NCBI GenBank assembly: GCA_041652555.1
Contig: JBAZHE010000011.1
Span: 1 to 36,478, forward strand
Direction of reading: 5' to 3'
Origin: JBAZHE01 sp041652555
GTDB taxonomy: Bacteria; Patescibacteriota; Patescibacteriia; Patescibacteriales; WJLG01
DNA length: 36,478 bases
This document shows positions 23,536 through 30,735 of the stretch, in pieces (the first letter of the stretch is position 1; every line of letters starts with the position of its first letter). The notes below the pieces were generated by a model. It was not told the origin of the DNA. It saw nothing but the letters and a program-made list of their open reading frames with translations, and did no database searches. Position numbers and translations under genes: made by a program.

Positions 23536-23862
23536 ATGGCAGAGCAAGACAAGGCTTTCTTGGAGATGATCGTCAAAACTATCGTCGGCAATCCGGACAA
23601 AGTCCAGGTTGAACGTACTGTAGATGAAATGGGCGTCCTCCTCACTCTTAAGACCGATCCGTCCGATATGGGCTATGTGATCGGCAGAAAAGGTCAGACC
23701 GCGCAGGCGATTCGCACCCTCTTAAAAATTGTCGGTGCTAAGAATAACGCCAGAGTCAACTTGAAAATCTATGATCCGGAAGGCCCTCGCCGTCCGAGAA
23801 CCGAAGAATCAGCTCCTTCTATGGATATTGACACTTCCTCGGTTGATGATTTGAAGATCTAA
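23536..23862 (+). CDS. khpA: KH domain RNA-binding protein (KhpA-like)
   Basis: This 108-residue protein carries one KH domain (about 25-78). The GxxG loop is GRKG (50-53) in MGYVIGRKGQTAQAIRTLL, followed by NARVNLKIYDPEG. KhpA proteins bind RNA, often with KhpB, and affect cell division and translation in Gram-positive bacteria. The gene lies downstream of rpsP, the standard context. The C-terminal 25 residues form an acidic disordered tail. A strong terminator follows. Confidence 0.92.
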   Translation: MAEQDKAFLEMIVKTIVGNPDKVQVERTVDEMGVLLTLKTDPSDMGYVIGRKGQTAQAIRTLLKIVGAKNNARVNLKIYDPEGPRRPRTEESAPSMDIDTSSVDDLKI

Positions 23863-23882
23863 ATTTAAAACAACTTCAAATA

Positions 23883-23922
23883 AAGAACCGTCCCGATAAC
23901 TCGGGGCGGTTCTTGTTTTTTT
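23883..23922 (+). terminator. Intrinsic terminator after khpA
   Basis: AAGAACCGTCCCGA (23883-23896) pairs with TCGGGGCGGTTCTT (23901-23914) around TAAC with one wobble. A long T run follows. Confidence 0.92.
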
Positions 23923-23938
23923 AATTTTCTTGTTTTTG

Positions 23939-23947
23939 TGGTAAAAT
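23939..23947 (+). promoter_or_regulatory. Extended -10 promoter giving a leaderless mRNA
   Basis: TGGTAAAAT ends 6 nt before the ATG of the isomerase gene, so the expected start nucleotide is the A of the ATG. Confidence 0.6.
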
Positions 23948-23953
23948 AAAATT

Positions 23954-25021
23954 ATGAATCTTAATGATCTAAAAAGAATTAAAAAAGTTGATACTGGTCG
24001 CATGGCCGAATCTTTGGCGCTGTTGTCGGAGCAGATAAAAAGCGTTTGGCAAGAGGCGGAAAAAATAAAATTACCGTTAAGTTATTTTAAGGTTAATAAA
24101 ATAATTATTTTTGGTATGGGCGGATCAAATCTTGGCGCCAGAATAATTACCTCAGTTTTTAAAGAAGATTTAGGGGTGCCGTTAATTATTGAAGCCGGTT
24201 ATGAGGTGCCGAATTTTATAGATCAAAACACTCTTTGCATCTTGTCATCTTATTCCGGTAATACCGAAGAGCCTTTGTCAGTGTTCAAAAAAATTCGCGC
24301 CAAAAAAGCGAAATTGCTGGCCATTGGCACCATTTCAAATAATAGTGCTTTGGAAAATTTAGCCAAAAAAGAAAAAATACCTGGTTTGTTTTTTAGTGAT
24401 TTATTTAATCTGTCTGGCCAGCCGCGCGCCGGTTTGGGCTATGCTTTGTTCGGCTTGCTTGCGCTTTTAAATAAAATAAAAATTTTAGAAATCAGTTCAT
24501 TGGAGGTAAAAAAGCTTATAGAAAAATTATCAAAGAGCGGAAAAAATTTAGTTCCAGGCGTTAAAAATAATTCAGCCAAGAAAATAGCGCAAGAGCTCAT
24601 TGGAAAAGAAGTTGTGCTTTTGGCCAGTGATTTTTTAGAAGGCAACCTTCATACTTTACGCAATCAGTTTAATGAAAACGCCAAAACATTTTCTTCTTAC
24701 TTAGTTTTACCGGAAATGAACCATTATTCTTTAGAGGGTTTGTCTTTTCCAAAAAATAATAAAAATAATTTAATATTTTTAACTTTTAATTCTAGACTTT
24801 ACAGTAAGCGCGTGAACCGTCGTTTGAAATTAACTAAAGAGGTGATAAAGAAAAATAAAATAAAGCTGGTAGAATATTCTTTGTCAGGAAAAAATAAATT
24901 AGAACAAGCAATGGAAATGCTACAATTCGGAAGCTGGCTTACTTTCTATGTTGGAATCCTAAATAATATAAACCCTTCGCTAATTCCTTGGGTAAATTGG
25001 TTTAAAAAGGAATTAAAATAA
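23954..25021 (+). CDS. Bifunctional phosphoglucose/phosphomannose isomerase family protein
   Basis: This SIS-domain enzyme of 355 residues interconverts glucose-6-phosphate or mannose-6-phosphate with fructose-6-phosphate. Key segments are GMGGSNLG (54-61), SSYSGNTEEP (98-107, phosphate binding), the NENAK segment (catalytic Glu) and EMNHYSLEG. The C-terminal part, QFGSWLTFYVGILNNINPSL, matches the PGI/PMI family, shorter than classical PGI. The mRNA is predicted to be leaderless. The terminator hairpin at 25038-25065 overlaps the start of the broken gene that follows. Confidence 0.9.
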   Translation: MNLNDLKRIKKVDTGRMAESLALLSEQIKSVWQEAEKIKLPLSYFKVNKIIIFGMGGSNLGARIITSVFKEDLGVPLIIEAGYEVPNFIDQNTLCILSSYSGNTEEPLSVFKKIRAKKAKLLAIGTISNNSALENLAKKEKIPGLFFSDLFNLSGQPRAGLGYALFGLLALLNKIKILEISSLEVKKLIEKLSKSGKNLVPGVKNNSAKKIAQELIGKEVVLLASDFLEGNLHTLRNQFNENAKTFSSYLVLPEMNHYSLEGLSFPKNNKNNLIFLTFNSRLYSKRVNRRLKLTKEVIKKNKIKLVEYSLSGKNKLEQAMEMLQFGSWLTFYVGILNNINPSLIPWVNWFKKELK

Positions 25022-25037
25022 AACAAGACAATAAAAA

Positions 25038-25065
25038 AATTCAGTGATCAACACTGAACTTTTTT
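25038..25065 (+). terminator. Terminator after the isomerase gene
   Basis: TTCAGTG and CACTGAA pair around a short loop, flanked by an A7 run before and CTTTTTT after. Confidence 0.8.
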
Positions 25066-25595
25066 ATGATGTAGGTGTTAGGAATGTCGGTTTCAACCCT
25101 CTGCTGAATAGTTGCCAATATACAGTGAAAAATTCGGCATATTCGCAAAAGGTTGCATCGGCATTGATTGAATGTTTTAAGATCGCCCGCGAAAGAGGCA
25201 TCTATGAAGCGCGAATGATGCGCAAAGTTAGGGCGTTTGTTGAAGGGCACATTTATGATCGCGATTGTTGTGGTTGTGGAAAGCAAATAGTTGTTCTTCC
25301 TGATGGAAAAATCGGAGTATGCCATGCTTATAGCGGCACGGAGCAATTCTTTGTTGAGCCTGACGCAGACTTTGATCCATATAAACATCAGTTTTGGAAA
25401 GAATGGAGTCAAAGATCGCCTTTTAATATGTCCCAGTGTCGTGATTGTGAAGCGCTGACAATCTGCGGGGGAGGTTGTCCTCATAATGCTGATATTAATA
25501 AGGGCAGCATATGGGAGTTAGATGAACATTTTTGCGTTCATGCAAAAGAAACGTTAAATTGGTTGATATGGGACTTGTATGAGAATTCGAAGTAG
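25044..25595 (+). pseudogene. Radical SAM/SPASM protein remnant lacking the radical SAM core
   Basis: The frame gives 183 residues from a GTG that lies inside the preceding terminator, with an in-frame TAA just upstream (25032). The sequence is the C-terminal part of a SPASM-type radical SAM maturase. It has two auxiliary-cluster cysteine groups, CCGCGK...GKIGVCHAYSG and CRDCEALTICGGGCPHN, with a final Cys in EHFCVHAKE. The N-terminal CxxxCxxC domain is gone. Intact relatives modify peptides or proteins. I take it as a truncated gene rather than a functional short protein. It retains its own strong terminator, so it probably arrived by transfer and lost its 5' part at the junction near 25065. 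Confidence 0.75.
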
Positions 25596-25596
25596 T

Positions 25597-25644
25597 AAAA
25601 CAGGTGGTGTTAATGATAGCCATTAACTACCCCCTGTTTTTTTT
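25597..25644 (+). terminator. Terminator after the SPASM remnant
   Basis: AAAACAGG...GGT...TTAATG pairs with CATTAA...ACC...CCTGTTTT around a 5-nt loop, followed by T8. Confidence 0.88.
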
Positions 25645-25668
25645 GTATTTTTATGATAAACTTGCGAT

Positions 25669-26367
25669 ATGGTCAAAATAAATTTTAATTACGATATAGA
25701 CAAGGATTCTTGGAGCTGGGTTTCGATTGCTAAAGACAAAAACCTTTGGGGTTTGGACTGGAGAAGTGAGGTTGCTCATATTCCGGATGATTTGTTAAAT
25801 AAAATTTTAAAACTGAATTTTAAAACAGCGGAAGTTGCCGCTAAGCAATATATAGAAAAAAATCCCAAAGCTATAATTAAGCATGAAATTGTAAAGATTC
25901 AAATTTTAGCCCTGCAGAAAGCATGGAGATTTGTTGAAAAAAAATACTTTGAAATTCTGGAAAGTGTTATTCAAAAGCCAATTTTTATTGATAGTTTTGG
26001 TTGTTATTTTACTACCGGATTAATGTGTCCATACAACGAGAAAGAAAATTGGTTTATGGTTTCGATGTGGCACAGTATACCATTTTCAATAACAACTATT
26101 TGCCACGAAATAATGCATTTGCAATTTTTGCATTATTTTAAGGCTTATTTAAAAAAGAAGGGGTTAAAAAATAATCAAATTGAAGATTTGAAAGAATCAC
26201 TGACATTTTTGTTAAATGAGCCTGAGTTTAACAAAATTATAATGTGCAAGGATGTTGGATATCCAGAGCATATTAAATTAAGAAAAAAATTACAAAATAT
26301 TTGGTTAAAAAATAAAAACTTTCAAAATTTAATAGACGAGGCTATCATGATTGTTTTAAAAAAATAA
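25669..26367 (+). CDS. Hypothetical protein with HExxH metallopeptidase motif
   Basis: The 232-residue soluble protein has CHEIMHLQFLHYF, with HEIMH at residues 146-150. E176 (DLKESLTFLLN), 26 residues later, is a candidate third ligand in the gluzincin manner. The N-terminal half (FNYDIDKDSWSWVSIAKDKN) is not recognised. There is no signal peptide, so a cytoplasmic location is expected. TATGAT lies 11 nt before the ATG, giving a leader of only about 5 nt. It may be an uncharacterised zinc peptidase or a toxin-like enzyme; proteolysis is inferred from the motif alone. Confidence 0.7.
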   Translation: MVKINFNYDIDKDSWSWVSIAKDKNLWGLDWRSEVAHIPDDLLNKILKLNFKTAEVAAKQYIEKNPKAIIKHEIVKIQILALQKAWRFVEKKYFEILESVIQKPIFIDSFGCYFTTGLMCPYNEKENWFMVSMWHSIPFSITTICHEIMHLQFLHYFKAYLKKKGLKNNQIEDLKESLTFLLNEPEFNKIIMCKDVGYPEHIKLRKKLQNIWLKNKNFQNLIDEAIMIVLKK

Positions 26368-26412
26368 TTATACAATTCGAAGTTTTAAACACGCTATTAA
26401 TTTGGGGAAAAT

Positions 26413-26442
26413 AAAATACTCGGCTATTAGCCGAGTATTTTT
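26413..26442. terminator. Bidirectional intrinsic terminator
   Basis: AAATACTCGGC (26414-26424) pairs with GCCGAGTATTT (26430-26440), with A and T tracts on either side. It serves the HExxH gene and, on the other strand, tRNA-Glu. Confidence 0.9.
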
Positions 26443-26447
26443 TGTAG

Positions 26448-26519
26448 TAGTCCCTAGGGGAGTCGAACCCCTCTTACCAGGATGAAAACCTGGTGTCCTA
26501 ACCGATAGACGAAGGGACC
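26448..26519 (-). tRNA. tRNA-Glu (anticodon TTC)
   Basis: The minus strand has acceptor GGTCCCT / AGGGACT (first pair G-T), anticodon stem CCAGG/CCTGG around TTTTCAT (anticodon TTC), T arm AGGGGTTCGACTCCCCT and discriminator A. CCA is not encoded. A promoter candidate lies upstream on the minus strand: TTGACT (26638-26643), 17 bp, TATATT (26615-26620). The first IS copy begins only 16 bp beyond that -35. Confidence 0.94.
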
Positions 26520-26658
26520 CTACTTCGCTTCGCTTCGTAGGGCAGGCCATGGAATTGAATTCAGTAAAATAAAATACAGCACAGGGCTGGATTTTTTCTT
26601 TAAACTATAATACTAATATAAACTATAACTTAATATAAGTCAAGAATGGCGATTTTAG

Positions 26659-28133
26659 TGTCGTAGCCATATGATAATGTCCTAGTACAGCCATTTAGAA
26701 ATGTCCTTTTTGAGAATTTGTGGTATATCTGTTTAGATATTTAAATTAATGAATCTAAACAAAGATATGACCCAAAGACTAATCTGTATGACAGAAAAAG
26801 AGCTTGCCAGGTATGATGTAATCAATGACTTGATTGCTAAAAAAATCAATGGTTTGGATGCCGCCAAACAGCTTGATTTAACAATTAGGCAAATTGGGAG
26901 GTTGAAGAATAAAGTTAATGAGTACGGAGCTGAAGGACTAATCCATAAGGGACGCGGGCAAGATAGCAATCGGAAACTTGATCCGGATATTGTGTTAAAT
27001 GTTGAGAGGTTTTTACAAGAGGGTTACAACGGCTTCGGTCCTACTTTTGCCACGGAAAAACTATTGGAAATCAACAAGATAAAAATTGGTAAGGAAACTG
27101 TCCGCGGTATCATGGAAAGAATTGGTACCCGGGAAGTTAAGCAAAGAAAAAATGGTAGTTTTAAACATGTCTGGCGCGCCAGGAAAGACAATTACGGAGA
27201 AATGCAACAATTTGACGGTTGCTACCATATTTGGTTCGGAGACGAAGAATCTTGCCTGCTCTTGTCCGTTGATGACGCTACCGGCAAAATTACTCATGCC
27301 GTATTCGATATCAACGAAAGCACAAAAGCGGTCTTTAAATTCTGGCTGGGTTATTTCAAGAAGAACGGCCTGCCATTGTCGATTTACCTCGATAAATTCA
27401 GCACTTACAAGATAAATCACAAAAATGCGGTTGATAACAAGGATATGCTGACGCAATTTCAAAGAGCCATGAATCAGGTTGGTGTCAGACCGATTACCGC
27501 TCATAGCCCAGAGGCTAAAGGACGGGTTGAACGGATGTTTCAGACACTGCAAGACCGCTTAGTCAAAGAATTAAAATTAGCGGGAATTACTACGGTGGCC
27601 GAGGCTAACAAATTTCTAGAAACGTATATTCCAAAATTTAATGCTAAATTTTCTGTTATACCGAAAAGAAGAAAAAACTTGCATAAAAAAGTAGGTAAAG
27701 AAACAAGGGGGAAACTACCGCAGATATTCTCTATTCAAAACAGCCGGATAGTGAACAATAATTACACAGTCCTGTTTGAAACTAAATATTTTCAATTGGA
27801 CAAAATTCAGCCGACAACGGTTTACAAGAAAGACGAGATAATAGTTGAGGAACATTTAAACGGTGAGATAAAGCTAAATTTAAAAAACAAATATTTGAAT
27901 TATACTGAATTACCGGAACGGCCAAAGAAAGTGATTAGCATCAAATTAGCGGCACTTACCAGACAGGGAACAGCGTCTTACAAACCGCCCATGAACCATC
28001 CTTGGAGAAATTATGGTATTATCGGGAAAATACGAAATCAACAAAAAACAGCAACAAAAATAATTAATTAATTTTGCCAAACTAGGACATTTCTATTTGG
28101 CTCAAAGTAGGACATTTCTAAATGGCTTTGACA
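26659..28133 (+). mobile_element. Complete ISNCY-type insertion sequence, copy 1
   Basis: This 1475-bp element has one transposase gene. The ends are inverted, TGTCGTAGCCAT on the left and TGTCAAAGCCAT on the right (reverse strand). Each end carries two copies of a 20-bp motif close to AGCCATTTAGAAATGTCCTA: 26665-26684 and 26689-26708 on the left, 28083-28102 and 28108-28127 (reverse) on the right. These are probably transposase-binding sites. The flanks (GATTTTAG left, TCAAATC right) show no target-site duplication. A second, nearly identical copy begins at 36347. Confidence 0.88.
26749..28071 (+). CDS. ISNCY-type DDE transposase
   Basis: This 440-residue transposase has an N-terminal helix-turn-helix (MTEKELARYDVINDLIAKKI, LDAAKQLDLTIRQIGRLKNK), a second DNA-binding part (GYNGFGPTFATEKLLE) and an rve-type DDE core. 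The acidic triad is D156 (QQFDGCYHIW), D215 (SIYLDKFSTY) and E261 (HSPEAKGRVERMF). The length and order match ISNCY family transposases, which share the rve core with IS481 and IS3. The frame is intact. The ATG at 26749 is used; the Met codons at 26767 and 26788 are alternatives. Confidence 0.92.
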   Translation: MNLNKDMTQRLICMTEKELARYDVINDLIAKKINGLDAAKQLDLTIRQIGRLKNKVNEYGAEGLIHKGRGQDSNRKLDPDIVLNVERFLQEGYNGFGPTFATEKLLEINKIKIGKETVRGIMERIGTREVKQRKNGSFKHVWRARKDNYGEMQQFDGCYHIWFGDEESCLLLSVDDATGKITHAVFDINESTKAVFKFWLGYFKKNGLPLSIYLDKFSTYKINHKNAVDNKDMLTQFQRAMNQVGVRPITAHSPEAKGRVERMFQTLQDRLVKELKLAGITTVAEANKFLETYIPKFNAKFSVIPKRRKNLHKKVGKETRGKLPQIFSIQNSRIVNNNYTVLFETKYFQLDKIQPTTVYKKDEIIVEEHLNGEIKLNLKNKYLNYTELPERPKKVISIKLAALTRQGTASYKPPMNHPWRNYGIIGKIRNQQKTATKIIN

Positions 28134-28450
28134 TCAAATCTTAATCTCTTTATTTCTTTCAAAATCAGATGGTGGATTTCTCTTTGATGGTTAACATTCC
28201 TAGCTTGCGTTCCTGGATTTAGGCTTTCAACTTTATACCCAGAATCAACGTATATTTTCCACCAACCGAACAGAGTTGAGCGTTTAGCCCCGAAGGCGTC
28301 AGAAGTGGCTTCTAGCCCGTGTTCTCGCCAGAATTGAACAATCTTTAATCTTTGTTTTGCTTCTTTGGTTATCATACAATTATGCTTATATGCGTAATTA
28401 TATAATCTACCAAAACCCCGACAATTATGGTACTTAAACCCTATTTGCAT
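28118..28450 (-). pseudogene. N-terminal fragment of another transposase, cut by the IS end
   Basis: The 110-residue frame reads MITKEAKQRLKIVQFWREHG, then LEATSDAFGAKRSTLFGWWK, a helix-turn-helix common in IS481-like transposases of CPR genomes. It breaks off at the right end of IS copy 1, and its last few codons (VKAI) come from IS sequence. The true start is probably Met26. The catalytic domain is missing and is not found on the other side of the IS. An older transposon was therefore lost or rearranged here. Confidence 0.75.
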
Positions 28451-28586
28451 GTTTTTTGTCCTGCTTCGCAGTCCAATATGTGCCTGAACCTATTCATGAA
28501 CTTATTAATCGTGGTGCGTAGCTCACATAATATATGCTTATTTTAGCATTCAAGAGCATGTTAAGTCAAAACAAAAATCATTGACT

Positions 28587-28626
28587 AAAACAAAATAACT
28601 CAGCATAAGCTGAGTTATTTTGTTTT
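28587..28626. terminator. Strong bidirectional terminator
   Basis: An 18-bp perfect stem (28587-28604 with 28609-28626) with core AACTCAGC / GCTGAGTT and an ATAA loop is flanked by A and T tracts. It lies downstream of the aminotransferase gene and would close the biosynthetic operon, about 215 bp after the last stop. Confidence 0.9.
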
Positions 28627-28771
28627 TTGGCCAAGATTTACGGTCACTGGCACAAAACGTGTGTATGCTCCCGCGAACATATCAGAACTAGGAACCGGTC
28701 ACTAAACACTTTTGTTGCCTAACTTATTTAATATTGGCTAAATTTATTAAAAAAATTCATTCACCGATAAA

Positions 28772-28789
28772 GTTCGAATCCTGGCCCCA
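28772..28789 (+). other. tRNA 3'-end-like fragment (possible attachment site)
   Basis: GTTCGAATCCTGGCCCCA looks like the T-loop (TTCGAAT), 3' T-stem and part of the acceptor strand of a tRNA. The 5' half of the T stem and the rest of the tRNA are missing. Isolated tRNA 3' ends are typical of att sites of integrative elements. The rest of 28451-28840, apart from the terminator, shows nothing I can assign. Confidence 0.4.
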
Positions 28790-28840
28790 GTAAAGAAAAT
28801 TTATTATTACGCTAAAACCTAACTCTGGACCTAAAAAAGT

Positions 28841-30235
28841 TTAATGCTTTCTATTGCCCGCTAAATCATTTGCCTTTCTAAATATACCAAGCCCATTTAA
28901 AGCAATTTTTTCGCTTATTATTAGTGGTGGCAAAAATCTCACTACGTTGTTGTAGTATCCCCCAATTTCAACCAACAAACCATTTTCATAACATAATTTT
29001 CTTATTTTTTTTGCCATTTCCGGAAAGGGTTCCTTAGTAACTATATCTTTCACATATTCAATTCCAAACATCATTCCCCTACCACGAACTTCTCCAATAA
29101 ATTTTGATGACTTTTGAATAACCCTTAATTGATTTAAAAATAATCTTTCCATCTTTAAAACATATGCTTCAATTTTCATCTTCTTGATAAATTTTAAGGC
29201 CAACAATCCTGCGGCCATGCCGAGCTGATTTCCCCTAAAGGTTCCGATGTGAGTTCCTGGCTCCCATTTATCCAATTCTTTCCTGAGCAAAATTAAAGAC
29301 AAGGGTGTGCCTATACCACCAACCCCCTTGGACATGGTTATGATATCAGGAATCGCCTTGGTGTGCTCAAAAGAAAAAAGTTTACCAGTTCTATAAAAAC
29401 CAGTCTGAACTTCGTCAAATATTACAATTATCCCGTTTGCACTGGCAATCTCGACAACTTTTTCTAACCAACCATTTTTTGGTATATACGTGCCACCTTC
29501 CCCTTGGATCGGCTCAATTATTATCGCTGCTGGCTTATCAATACCAGAATGGGGATTTTCTAAAGCATTTTTTAAAAAATTAACGCACTCAAAATTGCAA
29601 CTTTTTGGTTTTCTACTCATGGCACATCTATAACAACTGCTATAAGGCATAAAATGCACACCTGGAATAAGCGGATTAACTTTTTCTCTATGGGAAAGTT
29701 TACTGGTAACGCTCATCGCCCCCATGGTCATCCCATGATAACTACCTTGAAACGAAATAATCGTGTGTCTGCCGGTATTTATTCTTGCTAATTTTATTGC
29801 TGCTTCCACCGCATCCGATCCCGTAGGACCGCCAAAACTTATTTTATATTTTCCTTGTAAATGCTTAGGGGTTGATGCAATAAGCTCCCTCATAAAATCA
29901 ATTTTTATCTTTGTGGGAAAATCTAATGCGTGCATGATAAAATTAGGTGATTCATTTATTTCTTTTAGAATATCCTGGTTGTTATAGCCCAAATTTAAAA
30001 CACCGCATCCGGAAAAAAAATCAACAAAAATATTACCATCAACATCTTTTATTATTGCGCCCTTAGCCGATTCATAGGCAATCGGTATTCCCCTCGGATA
30101 AGACCTATTTCGGCTTTCTAATTTATCTTGGGCACTCAAAAGCTCCTTAGATTTTTTTCCAGGAATCTTGTTAGTTATTATCTTTGCACCATCAAATAAA
30201 TGATACTCGTCAAACATACTATTTATATATAGCAA
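28841..30235 (-). CDS. Class III aminotransferase, diaminobutyrate-2-oxoglutarate transaminase type
   Basis: This PLP enzyme of 464 residues is fold type I. The lysine that binds PLP is K303 (MSKGVGG), with D274 in FDEVQTGFYRTG and GPTGSDAVEAAIK for phosphate binding. The segments SYPRGIPIAYESAKGAIIKD and WEPGTHIGTFRGNQ match 2,4-diaminobutyrate aminotransferases (EctB/Dat) better than GABA or ornithine aminotransferases. The likely reaction is aspartate semialdehyde plus glutamate to L-Dab, though another amino-aldehyde cannot be excluded. A Cys-rich insert (C201, C204, C213, C217) is present, as in some class III relatives. It overlaps the peptidase gene by 17 bp and is the last gene of the operon. 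Confidence 0.85.
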   Translation of the reverse strand: MLYINSMFDEYHLFDGAKIITNKIPGKKSKELLSAQDKLESRNRSYPRGIPIAYESAKGAIIKDVDGNIFVDFFSGCGVLNLGYNNQDILKEINESPNFIMHALDFPTKIKIDFMRELIASTPKHLQGKYKISFGGPTGSDAVEAAIKLARINTGRHTIISFQGSYHGMTMGAMSVTSKLSHREKVNPLIPGVHFMPYSSCYRCAMSRKPKSCNFECVNFLKNALENPHSGIDKPAAIIIEPIQGEGGTYIPKNGWLEKVVEIASANGIIVIFDEVQTGFYRTGKLFSFEHTKAIPDIITMSKGVGGIGTPLSLILLRKELDKWEPGTHIGTFRGNQLGMAAGLLALKFIKKMKIEAYVLKMERLFLNQLRVIQKSSKFIGEVRGRGMMFGIEYVKDIVTKEPFPEMAKKIRKLCYENGLLVEIGGYYNNVVRFLPPLIISEKIALNGLGIFRKANDLAGNRKH

Positions 30236-30725
30236 TAATTTGCCTTATGATTAATTCATTCGGCTTAATATATTTACCGGTAAAATCAAACCAAACAGCC
30301 ATAAAATCTTCTTTTTCGAGCTTTCTCATCTTGCCAGTTTCTGGATCTTGGAGGTAAATAAACTTACTATCTATGCCACAAACAACAGAATAGTGGCCAT
30401 CCGCAACATCTGAATCGCTATAATCCAACCTACCCCGAGTAAACCAGTTAACTATAACTGGTATATCTTTTTTTAACCACGACGCAATGTCCGTAAAATT
30501 ACTATTGTTTTTAATAACTGCTTTAAAACCAAGCTTTTCAGCCGCTAATTTAATCCCGAGATCGTCAGTGCCTAAATCCTTTTTAGTTTTACACAATTTA
30601 GCGAGTTCCTTCTCTGATTTTTCTACACCATAATATAAAAGCAAAATCTTAAGCGAAGCCGGACCACACATTCCTGCATTTAAAGTTTCTTGAAATGGTT
30701 CAACTTTAAGCATTGTTTTATTCAT
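30219..30725 (-). CDS. C39-like papain-fold cysteine peptidase
   Basis: The 168-residue protein has the peptidase C39/C39-like layout: Q12 (oxyanion hole), C20 in AGMCGPASLKILLLYYG, H111 in DGHYSVVCGID and D127 in YLQDPETG. All catalytic positions are present, so it is probably active. Classical C39 domains cut double-glycine leader peptides and are fused to ABC transporters. This one stands alone without signal peptide or membrane helix, and no leader-peptide gene is visible nearby. In the operon it may trim, release or cyclise the peptide product, or serve in immunity. It starts 10 bp after the ATP-grasp gene and overlaps the aminotransferase. Confidence 0.85.
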   Translation of the reverse strand: MNKTMLKVEPFQETLNAGMCGPASLKILLLYYGVEKSEKELAKLCKTKKDLGTDDLGIKLAAEKLGFKAVIKNNSNFTDIASWLKKDIPVIVNWFTRGRLDYSDSDVADGHYSVVCGIDSKFIYLQDPETGKMRKLEKEDFMAVWFDFTGKYIKPNELIIRQIIAIYK

Positions 30726-30735
30726 TTATTTATAG

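Noticed and set aside
25041..25484. 147-residue minus-strand ORF
   Set aside because: Antisense shadow of the SPASM remnant, whose cysteine motifs are real.
26368..26550. 60-residue minus-strand ORF
   Set aside because: It is the tRNA-Glu sequence read as protein.
27061..27552. 163-residue minus-strand ORF in the IS
   Set aside because: Antisense to the DDE core of the transposase; no family signal.
26651..28140. Target-site duplication around IS copy 1
   Set aside because: Left flank GATTTTAG and right flank TCAAATC do not match at any usual length.
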